A DNA stretch of 64,000 nucleotides from Rhizobium sp. SL42 (GCF_021729845.1 NZ_CP063397.1:448001-512000), one strand, 5' to 3'. Numbered from the stretch's first letter, positions 48,394 to 58,483 are shown. Made by a program: numbers and translations. Notes: generated by a model from the letters alone, not told the origin.

Positions 48394-49441
48394 GCCTGCA
48401 TCGTCGCCGATACCTGCACCCGCGCTCTCGCCCATCGGAACCTCGCAGCCGTCACCGTCCCCCTTTCAGTCCTCCCCGCTCGCCGGCCCGCGTGTCGCGA
48501 CCCTTGCCTATGAAGGTCTCTGCACCTTCGAGTTCGGGGTAGCGACCGAGGTTTTCGGCCTTGCCCGGCCGGAAATGGGGGAAGGCTGGTATCGTCATGC
48601 CACCGCAGCGGTCGAGCCCGGCCCCTTGCGTGCCGCGGGCGGCCTGATGGTCACGGCCGACAATGGGCTGGACTTGCTGGAGGAGGCCGACCTGATTGTC
48701 GTGCCCGGCTGGCGCGGTATCGATGCCCCGGTGCCGCCCGCATTGATCCTTGCGCTACGGGCAGCCCAGGCAAGGGGCGCGCGCATCATGTCCCTGTGTT
48801 CCGGCATTGCTGTTCTGGCGGCTGCCGGATTGCTCGATGGCCGCCGTGCGACCACCCACTGGCGGTATGTGGATGCGGTTGCCACGCGCTATCCGCAGAT
48901 AGAGCTGGATCCGGACGTTCTTTATATTGACGAGGGCAATGTCCTGACCGCCGCCGGCAGCGCGGCGGGCATGGATTTGTGCCTGCACGTCGTGCGCAAG
49001 GATTTTGGTGCACAGGCCGCCAACAGCGTTGCCCGCCGCCTCGTGGTCCCGCCCCACCGCGAAGGCGGACAGGCCCAGTTCATCGAGCGGCCGGTGCTCC
49101 AGGACCGCGAGGGTGCAAGGCTCGCCCCGCTGATCGACTGGTTGCGCAGCCGGCTCGACGAGGACATCGGCCTGAAGCAGATGGCCGAACGCGCCGGCAT
49201 GAGCGAGCGCACCTTCCAGCGCCGCTTCAAGGAGCTGACGGGAAAGGCCCCGGGCGACTGGCTCCTGCTTGAGCGACTGCGCCACGCCTGCGAATTGCTG
49301 CAGCAGCATGGCCAGGTCCCGCTTGACGACATTGCCGATGCCTCAGGCTTCGGCACACTGGCGACGATGCGTCATCATTTCCGCACTCGCCTCGCCACAA
49401 GCCCGGCCGCCTATCGCGCACGCTTTCGCCTCGAAGCCTGA
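48314..49441 (+). CDS. ftrA: GlxA-family regulator FtrA (AraC C-terminus, DJ-1-like N-terminus)
   Basis: Up to 375 aa from ATG 48314; ATG 48362 and TTG 48392 are alternatives. The first 58 residues are Ser/Pro/Gln repeats and not part of the fold. The DJ-1/PfpI domain starts at RVATLAYEGLCTFEFG (about 60) and has MSLCSGIAVLAAAGLLDG with the elbow Cys near 160. The AraC HTH covers about 280-370 (LKQMAERAGMSERTFQRRFKELTGKAPGDWLL; ASGFGTLATMRHHFRTRLATSP). It probably controls the divergent rhodanese. A decayed copy of its 3' end lies downstream. Confidence 0.85.
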   Translation: MPMPMPSQIPSQAPAQMSSPTSSSISLPASSPIPAPALSPIGTSQPSPSPFQSSPLAGPRVATLAYEGLCTFEFGVATEVFGLARPEMGEGWYRHATAAVEPGPLRAAGGLMVTADNGLDLLEEADLIVVPGWRGIDAPVPPALILALRAAQARGARIMSLCSGIAVLAAAGLLDGRRATTHWRYVDAVATRYPQIELDPDVLYIDEGNVLTAAGSAAGMDLCLHVVRKDFGAQAANSVARRLVVPPHREGGQAQFIERPVLQDREGARLAPLIDWLRSRLDEDIGLKQMAERAGMSERTFQRRFKELTGKAPGDWLLLERLRHACELLQQHGQVPLDDIADASGFGTLATMRHHFRTRLATSPAAYRARFRLEA

Positions 49442-49525
49442 CGGCAGGCACCCTGAACGAGCGGGCGGGCGCAAGCATCGATGAGACCGCAATTGCAGCA
49501 GGAGGAGATCAGGTTTTCACCCGCA
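49326..49525 (+). repeat. Direct repeat copy 1: ftrA 3' end plus downstream DNA
   Basis: Source copy. It spans the last 38 codons of ftrA, the stop at 49439-49441 and 80 bp more, through GCATCGATGA (49475) to TTCACCCGCA (49516-49525). Matches copy 2 at an offset of 471-478 bp. Confidence 0.6.
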
Positions 49526-50223
49526 ATTGCAATTGCAATTGCACCCGCACCGCCGCCTCAGCCGCAAGACCGGGATTCTCCACATCGCCCCATATCGCAG
49601 CATCAGCAAGCCAAACGTGGTCGCAACATCGGTCAGCATCCCGACCTCACCCGGTATCAACGATGGCGGCGCAATTTGACGCACGGCACAATCTGCCAGG
49701 ACGCCTCGGAGATCTGATGAAAATGCGCGAGGTGATTGGCTCTTGCCCGGACGCCCGGACCACACCTGCGAAATACCGCCGCCAAACAGCCCTTTGAAGC
49801 GCAACGACATTGCCACAGCCGCAGGCTGCGCCTGGTGGCGCGGCGTCATCCCGTCCGCACCTGCCTCGCCGCAAGTCCGGCAACCGATCGCCCGCGCTTT
49901 CGTCTCGGGGCCTGACGTGAAAGCGCGCTGAGCGGCCGGACACAGGCATCGATGAAACCGCGATCTCCGCATGAAAGGATTCGGAATTCACCCGCACCAA
50001 CCGAGGCCCCAAGGCCGGTATGCCGCGCATCGCGCGCATGTCGAGGCAGTCGCGGCAACGGCATATCAAACGAGGCCGGAACACCTGTGAGTGTCCCGGT
50101 CTCGTCTTGCAATATGGATGCAGTTCAACCCGCAGAGCGACATGTCGCACCGCTTCAAGGTGCTAGAGGCAGATGCGCCGGACACGCCCGGCACAGCAAG
50201 CTCTTCAGGCTGGCAGCGGCAGC
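49442..50223. other. Gene-free stretch between ftrA and bfr
   Basis: About 780 bp without a credible gene. It holds a microsatellite (AATTGC)3 at 49525-49542 and the second, decayed copy of the ftrA end (49804-49996). Open frames here are short, overlapping and unlike known proteins. Confidence 0.7.
49804..49996 (+). pseudogene. Direct repeat copy 2: decayed duplicate of the ftrA 3' end
   Basis: Read in the ftrA register near the end, it gives RTCLAASPATDRPRFRLGA and a stop at 49913-49915, against RTRLATSPAAYRARFRLEA in ftrA. Upstream ACGACATTGCC and downstream GCATCGATGA and TTCACCCGCA also match. Small indels break the rest of the frame. A non-functional remnant. Confidence 0.6.
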
Positions 50224-50709
50224 TTATTCGGCGTTGTCGGCGGAATCGGCGTTGAGCAGGCCGTATTTTTCCTCGCCGAGCTTCGAGAGCAGTTCGATCT
50301 GCGTCTCGAGGAAGTCGATATGGCCTTCTTCGTCCATCAGAAGCTCTTCAAACAGCTTCATCGTGACATAGTCTCCTGCCTGATAACAGACGTCGCGCGA
50401 TGCCTTGTAGGCGGTGCGGGCGTCGTATTCGCCGGCCAGGTCGGCTTCGAGGACTTCCTTGACATTCTGGCCGATGCGCAATGCGCCGACCTGCTGCAGG
50501 TTCGGATGACCTTCAAGGAAGATAATGCGGGCAACCAGCTTGTCCGCATGCTGCATTTCTTCGATCGACTCGGCGCGCTCCTTTTTGGCGAGCTTTGTAT
50601 AGCCCCAATCTTCGAGCAGGCGGTAGTGCAGCCAATACTGGTTTACCGCGCCAAGCTCGAGGAAAAGCGCCTCGTTGAGCCGTTCAATGACCTTCGGATC
50701 ACCCTTCAT
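50224..50709 (-). CDS. bfr: Bacterioferritin
   Basis: 161 aa, normal length. Ferroxidase ligands are visible: Glu18 in [13 protein letters not shown], Glu51/His54 in EEMQHADKL, the Glu near 94 in [14 protein letters not shown], and Glu127/His130 in DEEGHIDFL. Met52 in EEMQH is the haem ligand of the dimer. Stores iron as ferric mineral in 24-mers. An Irr-type box lies 70 bp upstream of the start and a Bfd gene is 0.75 kb away on the same strand. Confidence 0.97.
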   Translation of the reverse strand: MKGDPKVIERLNEALFLELGAVNQYWLHYRLLEDWGYTKLAKKERAESIEEMQHADKLVARIIFLEGHPNLQQVGALRIGQNVKEVLEADLAGEYDARTAYKASRDVCYQAGDYVTMKLFEELLMDEEGHIDFLETQIELLSKLGEEKYGLLNADSADNAE

Positions 50710-50778
50710 GAAATTCGTCCTTTACGTGAATGGAATGGCCAAACTTTACGCCCTGTCGCAAATCCTGTCGAGCGCTTT

Positions 50779-50795
50779 TTTAGAAGTATTCTAAG
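50779..50795. promoter_or_regulatory. Irr box (ICE motif) upstream of bfr
   Basis: TTTAGAA-GTA-TTCTAAG, one base from the perfect palindrome TTTAGAA-N3-TTCTAAA known for the rhizobial iron regulator Irr. It lies 70-86 bp before the bfr start, fitting Irr repression of iron storage at low iron. Confidence 0.75.
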
Positions 50796-51459
50796 ATTGT
50801 CGAGTTTGAGCGACACAAGTTTGGAAGCGGTCGCCGCTCATCATCAAATCCGTCGACGCGGGCCAGGATGCGCCCGATGGCCAGGCTGATCTCGCCGGCC
50901 AGGTTGTTCCCGCCGGCATTATGTTCGCACCCAGGACCGATATGTCGGCGATAGACATGACCTTTACCATCCGAACACCGGCCGCAACAGGGTCCTGAAG
51001 ATATCGGCGAGCAGATCTCGCACTTGATGTGATCAGGCATGACCATCGGGAAAGACGCAGAGAGCCGGCTATACGGCGCAAATCCGATCGAAATCAACCG
51101 CCCGACCAGCAGCCCGCTCTTGCGGCCCGCTCCCATCGCTCGACCCCGTGGCCCGATCCCGTGACCCGATCCCGAGCCAACCTCGATCGCCAGCACTCAT
51201 CGCCTGCCCTTCGCAGCCACCTGGCCCTCGCCACCAAAAGCCCAACGCGACAACCATGCCGGCATCACCAGCCGGCTGCGATCACCTTGCGACGCGCTGC
51301 GCATCACCGCATCGCGGACAGACAACCAAATCGCGGGCAGACAGCCGCACTCGGCCGCAACGCATACACAACGGCGATTATCGCAGTCGGCGCGAAAGGC
51401 GGATGGATAAACGAGAGAACAAAGAAAGGGAGAAGAAAGAGGAAGATAGACAGATGCGA
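50796..51459. other. Gene-free stretch between bfr and bfd
   Basis: About 660 bp. Contains an imperfect 13-bp tandem repeat CCCGTG(G/A)CCCGAT at 51145-51176. An open minus-strand frame (to 51196) has several Cys but no Shine-Dalgarno and no recognisable fold, and I do not call it. No promoter chosen. Confidence 0.6.
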
Positions 51460-51780
51460 TCAGACGGCGCGACGGGCTGCAACAGCGGCCATCCGGCGCT
51501 CAAGAATGGCTGCTCTCTGCTCTTCATGGAAACGCTTCAGCCGTTCCATGAAATCGACGACCTCGGCGGTCTCCGTCTCGCGGGCGGCGTGATAATCCTC
51601 TGTCGTGCGGATGATCAATTCAACGACATTCGGGAAACAGCCGCAGCACCGGCCGCGCTTGCCCATGGCATGATAGACCTTGGCGGGAACGATCAACTGC
51701 CAACAGTCTTCGTCAAGCAGCTCAGTTATGACTGACTTGATGTCCTTGTCGGTAATGTAATTGCAGCTGCAGACCAGCAT
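51460..51780 (-). CDS. bfd: Bacterioferritin-associated ferredoxin
   Basis: 106 aa from ATG 51780 (MLVCSCNYITDKDIKSVI). TTG 51798 would add six residues. [2Fe-2S] ligands: Cys-x-Cys at 4 and 6, and the Cys cluster RCCGCFP near 45-49. After residue 60 an added Ala/Arg/Glu-rich helix (DFMERLKRFHEEQRAAILERR) extends beyond usual Bfd length, as in other rhizobial forms. Reduces the iron core of bacterioferritin for release. Same strand as bfr, separated by non-coding DNA. Confidence 0.88.
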   Translation of the reverse strand: MLVCSCNYITDKDIKSVITELLDEDCWQLIVPAKVYHAMGKRGRCCGCFPNVVELIIRTTEDYHAARETETAEVVDFMERLKRFHEEQRAAILERRMAAVAARRAV

Positions 51781-51879
51781 GAAAGCGTGCACCGTCAAAC
51801 ATGACTCTTACTCTCGCCTTTCTGCTGAACTGGATGCGCTTTGTCAAGAACATTCCGATGGACCGTGACACCACGCCGC

Positions 51880-54800
51880 TCAGTGAAAATTGCGGCCTTT
51901 CGGCATGACGCTGGCAATCGCACCATCAGAAACTACCCGTCCTGCTCTGGCTTTCCCACCGCCTGACACCTCCCTTCTTGCTGATACTTCCCCTCGTTCG
52001 GGCACCTCGTCTCCTCCCGGTCCTTCTCTGATCACCGCCAGCGAGACACGACCTGCGCCGGTCGGCGCTTCACCCCGGTCCTTATCCTGATCCCGGCCCT
52101 CACCCCGGCTATGGTCCTTGCCCTGGCGATGATCGACGCCCGGTCGCCGGACCTCGTCGGCATGGGCAAGCGTGGTAAAATCCTTCAGGTCGCGCTGCAG
52201 GATGCCGAGCCGGACCGTTGCATCGACCAGGTGATCGGCAACCACATGGATGACGCCATCCGCTTTTTGCAGCTTGCCGCGCAGACAGACGAAACGGCCC
52301 CCCATGACAATCGCCCGATACCGTTCGAAGACCTTGGGCCAGACGATGATATTGGCGACGCCCGTCTCGTCCTCGATGGTCATGAAGATGACGCCCTTGG
52401 CAGAACCGGGCCTCTGGCGCACCAGAACCAGTCCGGCAATCTGGATCGAGTCGCCGTTGCGCAGGGTCTCCAGGTCGACGGCACGGCTGAGGCCGGCCCG
52501 CGCCATGTCTGTTCTGAGGAAGGACACCGGATGCGCCTTGAGCGAAAATGTCAGCGCGCGGTAGTCGCTCAGCACTTCTTCACCCGGCAGCATGCGTGGC
52601 AGCGCCATTTCGGCCTCGCCATGGATATCCTCCTGCGGCACCGTTGCAAACAACGGCAGCATTTCCACCGCTTGGTCTCCGTCCAGCGCCTGCGCCGCCC
52701 ACAGCGCATCGCGCCGGCCAAGACCAAGCGACGAAAAGCAGTCGGCATCCGCCAGCCGCTCGATCACCGAACGCGGCAGGCGCGTGCGCAGCCAGAGATC
52801 ACGCACCGAATCATAGCCCGATCCGCGTTGCGCCACGAGCAGCTCCATATCCACCTTCGAGACACCTTTGACCTGCCGCAATCCCAGCCGTACGGCCTTT
52901 TCCGTCAGGATGACGCCGGCCATCTCGCGATGACGCGGCGAGATCCGCGCACGGTCGTACTCCCCCGCTTCCAGCCCGTTGTCCCATTCGGAATGATTGA
53001 TATCGACAGGGCGCATCTCGACGCCATGCTCGCGCGCGTCGCGGATCAGTTGCGCCGGGGCATAAAACCCCATCGGCTGGGAATTGAGCAAGGCTGCGCA
53101 GAACACATCCGGATAGAAGGCCTTGAACCAGCAGGAAATATAGACGAGCAGCGCAAAGGACGCCGCATGGCTTTCGGGAAAGCCATATTCACCAAACCCC
53201 TCGATCTGGCTGAAGCAACGCTCGGCAAACTCCCGCTCGTAGCCCCGCCCGAGCATACCGTCGACGAAACGCGTCTTGAAATCGCTGACCTGTCCCGTCC
53301 GCCGGAATGTTGCCATCGCCCGCCGCAACCGGTCGGCCTCGGCCGGCGTGAAGCCCGCCGCGGTAATCGCGATCTGCATCGCCTGTTCCTGAAAAAGCGG
53401 CACGCCGAGTGTCCGCTCCAGCACCGGCACGAGTTCCGCATTCGGATAGGTCGGTTGCCGGCCATGCTTTCGGAATTCCTGCCGGTTTCTCAGATAGGGA
53501 TGCACCATATTGCCCTGGATCGGCCCCGGTCGGACGATCGCCACCTCAATCACCAGATCGTAGAAAATCCGCGGCCGCAGTCTCGGCAGCATGCTCATCT
53601 GTGCCCGGCTCTCGATCTGGAAGACGCCCAGTGTATCGGCCCGGCAGATCATGTCATAGACCGCTGGCTGGTCATCGTCGAAGATCGAGGCAAGCGTTTC
53701 CGTGCGCCGGTAATGTTGCTCCAGCAGCTTCATGGCCTTGGCCAGGCAGGTCAGCATGCCGAGCGCCAGAACGTCGATCTTCAGGATCTTCAGCACATCA
53801 AGATCGTCCTTGTCCCATTCGATCATGTACCGGCCATCGGCCGTGTTCATGATCGGCACGACCTCGTCGAGCCGGTCGCGGGTGATCACGAAGCCGCCGA
53901 CATGTTGGGACAGATGACGCGGAAAACGCTGCAACTGGTCGGCGTAGTCCATCACGCGCCGGGTTGTCGGATCGGCCAGATCGAGCCCGGCCGCCTTGGC
54001 CTGCTCCTCGGTGAAGTTTTTTGTCCACCAGCCCCAGATCGAACCGGCCAGCGCCGACTGAACGTCATCCGACAGGCCGAAGGCCTTGGCGACTTCGCGA
54101 CCGGCCGAACGGGCGCGGTAGCTGATCACCGCCGCCGTCAGCGCCGCATGTTCGCGCCCATAGGCCTCGTAGATGAACCGGATCACCTCCTCGCGCCGGT
54201 TATGCTCGAAATCGACATCGATATCGGGCGGCTCGTCACGCTCGGTCGAGATGAAGCGATCAAAAAGCAGGGTCGTCTTTTCCGGGTTCACCTCGGTGAT
54301 CCCGAGGCAATAGCAGACGGCGGAATTGGCCGCCGATCCACGCCCTTGGCACAGGATATCCTTGCTGCGGGCATAGTTGATGATCCGCTGCACTGTGAGA
54401 AAATAGGCTTCGTACTTCTTCTCGCCGATCAGGTTCAGCTCGTATTCCAGCAGCATCGCAACCTTTTCGGTAATGTCTTTATCCGGAAAGCGCCGGGCAG
54501 CCCCCTCATAGGTCAGCCGGCGCAAGGCCTGTGCAGGCTGTTCGCCGTCTACGCTTTCATCCGGATATTGATGCCCGAGTTCGTCAAGCGAAAAATGAAG
54601 CCGGCTAAAGAATTCGCTGGTGGCTGCGATCGCCTCGGGATGAAGCCGGAGCAGGCGCGCCATTTCCCGCGGCGCCTTCAGATGTCGTTCGGCATTGGTG
54701 GCGAGCCGAAAACCGGCTTGTGCGATCGTCACATGTTCGCGAATGGCGGTGACGACATCGGCGAGCGGTCGATGTTCGGGAATGGCATAAAACGGGTCGT

Positions 54801-55362
54801 TGCTGGCGAGAAGCGGCAGCTTCAGGGCTTTGCCCAGGCTTGCGACTTCGGCAAAACTCAAGCGATCCCGCCCGTCATGGCGTGGAACCAGGAGGAGATA
54901 GAGCCGGCCGTCAAGAACAGGCAAAAGGCGCGCGAGCCGACGGCGGAACTCCAGGACCTGATGCGTGTCGGCAAGCGGGGGCGGCATCGCGGCAAAGAGC
55001 AGATCCCGCGACCATTCGAACAGGTCCGCCTCGTAAAGCGTGCAGCATCCTTTCTGCGAACGCAGATTGCCGGCGCTCAGCAGCCTGCACAGGTTACCCC
55101 AGCCCTGCCGGTTCATCGGATAGGCGAGAAGCTCCGGCGTTTCATCGGCGAAGACCAGCCGAGCACCCGGCCGAAACGCATAATTGTTGGCCTTGGCCAC
55201 CGCATGCAGACGCACCACACCCGCCACAGTGTTGCGGTCGGCAAGCCCCAGGCCGGCAAGCTTCAACTCCCGTGCAGCCCGCACGAGATCCTCCGGATGA
55301 GCAGCCCCTTCGAGAAAGGAAAAATTGCTGCGCGCGCCGATTTCGAAATAGACGGGCTCCAT
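51880..55362 (-). CDS. dnaE2: Error-prone DNA polymerase DnaE2 (ImuC)
   Basis: 1160 aa from ATG 55362 ([20 protein letters not shown]). PHP domain about 1-210. The alpha polymerase core carries the catalytic Asp motif PDIDVDF near 395. Helix-hairpin-helix regions follow and an OB fold is near 990-1070 ([24 protein letters not shown]). The conserved end MPKGRNFH is present, but about 65 charged low-complexity residues are inserted just before it. The start overlaps the imuB stop by one base (TGATG). SOS translesion polymerase. Confidence 0.95.
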   Translation of the reverse strand: MEPVYFEIGARSNFSFLEGAAHPEDLVRAARELKLAGLGLADRNTVAGVVRLHAVAKANNYAFRPGARLVFADETPELLAYPMNRQGWGNLCRLLSAGNLRSQKGCCTLYEADLFEWSRDLLFAAMPPPLADTHQVLEFRRRLARLLPVLDGRLYLLLVPRHDGRDRLSFAEVASLGKALKLPLLASNDPFYAIPEHRPLADVVTAIREHVTIAQAGFRLATNAERHLKAPREMARLLRLHPEAIAATSEFFSRLHFSLDELGHQYPDESVDGEQPAQALRRLTYEGAARRFPDKDITEKVAMLLEYELNLIGEKKYEAYFLTVQRIINYARSKDILCQGRGSAANSAVCYCLGITEVNPEKTTLLFDRFISTERDEPPDIDVDFEHNRREEVIRFIYEAYGREHAALTAAVISYRARSAGREVAKAFGLSDDVQSALAGSIWGWWTKNFTEEQAKAAGLDLADPTTRRVMDYADQLQRFPRHLSQHVGGFVITRDRLDEVVPIMNTADGRYMIEWDKDDLDVLKILKIDVLALGMLTCLAKAMKLLEQHYRRTETLASIFDDDQPAVYDMICRADTLGVFQIESRAQMSMLPRLRPRIFYDLVIEVAIVRPGPIQGNMVHPYLRNRQEFRKHGRQPTYPNAELVPVLERTLGVPLFQEQAMQIAITAAGFTPAEADRLRRAMATFRRTGQVSDFKTRFVDGMLGRGYEREFAERCFSQIEGFGEYGFPESHAASFALLVYISCWFKAFYPDVFCAALLNSQPMGFYAPAQLIRDAREHGVEMRPVDINHSEWDNGLEAGEYDRARISPRHREMAGVILTEKAVRLGLRQVKGVSKVDMELLVAQRGSGYDSVRDLWLRTRLPRSVIERLADADCFSSLGLGRRDALWAAQALDGDQAVEMLPLFATVPQEDIHGEAEMALPRMLPGEEVLSDYRALTFSLKAHPVSFLRTDMARAGLSRAVDLETLRNGDSIQIAGLVLVRQRPGSAKGVIFMTIEDETGVANIIVWPKVFERYRAIVMGGRFVCLRGKLQKADGVIHVVADHLVDATVRLGILQRDLKDFTTLAHADEVRRPGVDHRQGKDHSRGEGRDQDKDRGEAPTGAGRVSLAVIREGPGGDEVPERGEVSARREVSGGGKARAGRVVSDGAIASVMPKGRNFH

Positions 55363-56960
55363 CAGGCAAACACCCCTTGCATATACCATTCAGGATGATG
55401 CGGGCCACGCTCGTAAAGTCCCTCGCGGAACAGCCAGAAACGATGGCCGGCGCTGTCTTCGATGCGGAAATAGTCACGCGGCGGGCTTGCCTCGCCATCG
55501 ATCCACCATTCCGGCGCAACACGCTCCGGTCCCTCGGCACGCGCCACCCGATGCCGGCTGCGGCGCCAGCGAAACAGGGCCGGTGGACCATCCGGCAGCT
55601 CGGCGGTCACCTCGACCGGTTCCGGCCGGGCAAACAGCCGGAGCGGCCGCATTCCCCGTTGCGGTGCCAGAAGCGGCGCCGCGGGTGATGGTAGGCCGTC
55701 ACCCAGAGGCTGCAGCAGCGCAGCACGATCCGGCCAGTGACTGGCAAGTGCCGTCGGCACCGTCAGGCAGCGCGGCCCGAGCCGGGCAGAGACCTGGTCG
55801 AGAAATCGCCCGAAGCGCCCCTCCGCTTCGGCCTCCTGGTCGAAATGCGGCTGGCTGGGCGACAGGCTCTCGCTGCGCAGCACATTGAGCCTGATCAACT
55901 CGAAACCGAAGCCGGCATCAAGATCATCGCGCAACACGGACAAGCGCTCCGAAAACAGCGACCGGATCCGCACCGCATCATGCAGGGGAGCCGACGTTCC
56001 GACTTCGATGCGAAAAACCCGACCATCGACGCGAAACAGCAAAAGCTCGAACAGCCGTCCGCCTTCGCCCCGGGCTTGCAACCCCGCCTTCAAGCCGCAG
56101 GCAAGCCGGCCGGCAAGATCGAGAATCTGTGCCTCCATGCTGATCGGCTCCGCCAGGCGTCGCTCGACAGAAAGCATGGCAAGCGGTCGCCGCGGCGAAA
56201 TCGGCTCACCTTCGCGGCCCATCGCCCGATCAAGACGCAACAGCGGCTCTGGCCCGAAACGCCGCATGATCGGCCCCCGTGGCGCCGTCATCAATTCGCC
56301 GATCTGCTTCAGGCCAACCTTGGCGAGCTTCAGGCAGGTCTCACTCGCAAGCCGGAGTGCCTTGACCGGCAGGCCGGCCAGCACCGCCGGCACATCCGCA
56401 GGCGGAATGATCGGCGGGCCGGAAAAGCGCGCCGCGGCCCAGGCAAGCCCCGGCGTCGGGGCAATCGATCCGCGCACATCCAGGCCGAAACAGGTCAGCC
56501 GGCGTAGAAGATCGTCAAGCAGCTTTTCCTCGCCGCCGAAGAGATGGGCGCAGCCGCTGATGTCGAGCATCAAGCCGCTCTCGTCATCGACGGCGACCAG
56601 CGGCGTGTAGCGATCGCACCAGTCGGCCAGCGCATCAAGGAAGATGCGGTCGGCATCCGCATCCGCCTCGATCACGTCAAGGCTCGGGCAGATGGCCCGT
56701 GCCTCGGCCAGCCCCTGGCCAATCCTGAGACCGATCGCCTCGGCCTCATCGTCCAGCGCCGTCAGCCGCATGCTGTTGGCAACCCGCCCGGCACAGACGA
56801 CCGGAGGGTGCTCAGGACGCCCGTTCGAACGCCAGGAGAGCCCCCAGCGGCGGCGCGCCAGCCTGTCTGTGGCCAGACGGGGTAAGAAGATCGCCAGGAT
56901 ACGCCGATCCGGAAGGGATGACGAAACTGGCAGGAGAGAGAGGCTTGAGGCGGCGGTCAT
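55362..56960 (-). CDS. imuB: ImuB-like Y-family polymerase homologue (mutasome hub)
   Basis: 532 aa from ATG 56960 ([12 protein letters not shown]) with GGAG upstream. The conserved start [22 protein letters not shown] follows at about residue 18. Y-family fold with little-finger-like middle ([31 protein letters not shown]). The catalytic acidic residues of DinB are not in place, as expected for ImuB. The C-terminal part includes [31 protein letters not shown]. It tethers ImuA and DnaE2 to the beta clamp. Its 5' end overlaps imuA by 149 bp. Confidence 0.93.
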   Translation of the reverse strand: MTAASSLSLLPVSSSLPDRRILAIFLPRLATDRLARRRWGLSWRSNGRPEHPPVVCAGRVANSMRLTALDDEAEAIGLRIGQGLAEARAICPSLDVIEADADADRIFLDALADWCDRYTPLVAVDDESGLMLDISGCAHLFGGEEKLLDDLLRRLTCFGLDVRGSIAPTPGLAWAAARFSGPPIIPPADVPAVLAGLPVKALRLASETCLKLAKVGLKQIGELMTAPRGPIMRRFGPEPLLRLDRAMGREGEPISPRRPLAMLSVERRLAEPISMEAQILDLAGRLACGLKAGLQARGEGGRLFELLLFRVDGRVFRIEVGTSAPLHDAVRIRSLFSERLSVLRDDLDAGFGFELIRLNVLRSESLSPSQPHFDQEAEAEGRFGRFLDQVSARLGPRCLTVPTALASHWPDRAALLQPLGDGLPSPAAPLLAPQRGMRPLRLFARPEPVEVTAELPDGPPALFRWRRSRHRVARAEGPERVAPEWWIDGEASPPRDYFRIEDSAGHRFWLFREGLYERGPHHPEWYMQGVFA

Positions 56961-57759
56961 GGATGATCCACTCCAGGAAAAGCGCAAAAACCCCCGACGA
57001 TCGGGACTTTTCGGCAAGGACACGAAAAACGGGATGGCCGATGCTGCCGCCAAGCAGACTGCCATCCGACAATACCCGCGCCATGGCGGGTGCAGGTTCG
57101 ACCAGCAGGCGAAGAGAAGCACTTGATGCCTCCTCCTCTCCCGATTGGCGAAGGAGAAAGAGCGTCCCGCCGGCTGCCCGCGCTTTCAGGGAAAGGCGGC
57201 GGCTTTCGGTCAGCCCGAATTTCTGCGGATTGCCATGCATTTCGAGCAGCACGGCGGAAAATGCGCGCGACGAAAGTGCCGCATCCGCCAGCCAGAGTGC
57301 ATCCTCGATGCGCCGTGGCAGGGCATGGATGACTTCACCGGCCTCGAGCCCGAAATCGGCAAGCCCCGGCGCATAGAGAAGGCCGGTTTCGCGGCTGGCA
57401 AATGGATCGGCGATCAGAAGGCTACGGCGCGGCGTGCCGTTCCGGCCGTCAAGCAGGCGCGAAAGCGCAAACGCAAAACCGCTCGCCGCACCGGCATCCT
57501 GCATGCGCGCGCTGCGGATTTCCACCATGGTGCCGGCAACCGCGATCTCGGCCATCAGCTGGTCGAAATCACGATTGCCAGACCCCACAACATCCGGCCC
57601 GGCAGCATCCGGATTGGCGGCGATCCGGCTGCGAAGGGGGGCATCGGCATGACCCGGATCGGCCGCCATTCGGGCGGCATGGCTGGCCTTTCCCTCGATC
57701 AGGGCGACCGCCTGTCTGAGGGCAAAAAGCTGCTCCTGCGCCTGAGGGCCTGCGCCCAT
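56812..57759 (-). CDS. imuA: ImuA (RecA/SulA-like mutasome factor)
   Basis: 315 aa. A RecA-like core without a canonical Walker A: VEIRSARMQDAGAASGFAFALSRLL, SLLIADPFASRETGLLYAPGLADFGL, RIEDALWLADAALSSRAFSAVLLEMHG and LSLKARAAGGTLFLLRQSGEEEASSASLRLLVEPAP are typical. The last 50 residues extend over the imuB start in another frame. First gene of the LexA-controlled cassette; the start is 21 bp from the LexA box. Confidence 0.9.
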   Translation of the reverse strand: MGAGPQAQEQLFALRQAVALIEGKASHAARMAADPGHADAPLRSRIAANPDAAGPDVVGSGNRDFDQLMAEIAVAGTMVEIRSARMQDAGAASGFAFALSRLLDGRNGTPRRSLLIADPFASRETGLLYAPGLADFGLEAGEVIHALPRRIEDALWLADAALSSRAFSAVLLEMHGNPQKFGLTESRRLSLKARAAGGTLFLLRQSGEEEASSASLRLLVEPAPAMARVLSDGSLLGGSIGHPVFRVLAEKSRSSGVFALFLEWIIHDRRLKPLSPASFVIPSGSAYPGDLLTPSGHRQAGAPPLGALLAFERAS

Positions 57760-57780
57760 GACGATCTCTCCTGTCAGAAT

Positions 57781-57795
57781 GTTCTCTTTATGTTC
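57781..57795. promoter_or_regulatory. LexA box (GTTC-N7-GTTC)
   Basis: GTTCTCTTTATGTTC, exactly the alphaproteobacterial SOS box, 22-36 bp upstream of imuA. It makes imuA-imuB-dnaE2 an SOS operon. Confidence 0.9.
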
Positions 57796-57918
57796 CTATG
57801 GATTCCAGAGCTCCGCCCAAGAGTCAACCGGATTCATTGTGAATTTATTCCTTGACTGGATTTGCCCTCGAAATGCGCGGGCGAAATGCCTATATGTCGG
57901 CGGTAGTTAGGAGTTCTA

Positions 57919-58359
57919 ATGGCCCGCATTGACCAGACTGAAGATTGGCGCGAACGCCATGCCCCGACGATCAGCACCTTCGAGTCGCTGGCGATCGAGG
58001 CCTATGGCCACCTGCCGCAGGAGTTTCGCGCGCTGACCGGCGAGCTGATCATCGAGATCAGCGACTTCCCGACGGATGAGATCTTCGAGGACATGGCGCT
58101 GGAAACGCCTTTCGATCTGCTGGGCCTGTTCGAGGGCCGCGGCATTTCCGAGCGTTTCACCATGGAAACCGGTGAAATGCCGAACCGGATCACCCTTTAT
58201 CGCCGGCCGATCCTCGATTACTGGGCCGAAAACGACGAAACCCTCGGCGACATCATCACCCATGTCCTGATCCACGAGATCGGCCACCATTTCGGCCTGT
58301 CCGACGACGACATGGAACGCATCGAGGAAAGCGCCGAAGACGCAGCCGCCGAGCGCTAG
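57919..58359 (+). CDS. Minimal zinc metallopeptidase-like protein (HExxH)
   Basis: 146 aa, ATG 57919 with GTTAGGAG upstream. The zincin motif HEIGHHFG near residue 118 (VLIHEIGHHFGLSDDDM) supplies two His and the catalytic Glu. EFRALTGELIIEISDFP and ITLYRRPILDYWAE complete the small metallopeptidase fold I recall as DUF1025/MMP-like. Acidic, no signal, so cytoplasmic. Substrate unknown. Stands alone after the divergent mutasome operon. Confidence 0.85.
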   Translation: MARIDQTEDWRERHAPTISTFESLAIEAYGHLPQEFRALTGELIIEISDFPTDEIFEDMALETPFDLLGLFEGRGISERFTMETGEMPNRITLYRRPILDYWAENDETLGDIITHVLIHEIGHHFGLSDDDMERIEESAEDAAAER

Positions 58360-58483
58360 GACCACAGACATTTCGGCTCCCAAGCCAGGCATCGGCAGCG
58401 GAGGCGGAAAACGCCCGCATGAATCGGGTGGCCGCCGCCCGGCGACGCCCCTATCCGTGAACCTCCGAGACAAGGAGGTTTCC

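Noticed and set aside
47743..48435. Minus-strand N-terminal extension of the rhodanese (about 230 residues of Gly/Ala/Asp)
   Set aside because: Low-complexity translation of repeat DNA. The rhodanese has a sensible ATG at 47742 that gives the normal length.
50780..51196. Cys-containing 138-aa minus-strand frame between bfr and bfd
   Set aside because: No Shine-Dalgarno, no family resemblance, overlaps the Irr box and the tandem repeat. Treated as non-coding.
51739..51760. Irr or RirA box before bfd
   Set aside because: GAACATTC upstream of bfd has the wrong spacing for GAA-N3-TTC and lacks the outer TTTA/TAAA, so it was not called.
52111..55398. 1095-aa plus-strand frame opposite dnaE2
   Set aside because: Antisense to the DnaE2 polymerase; no recognisable domain despite great length.
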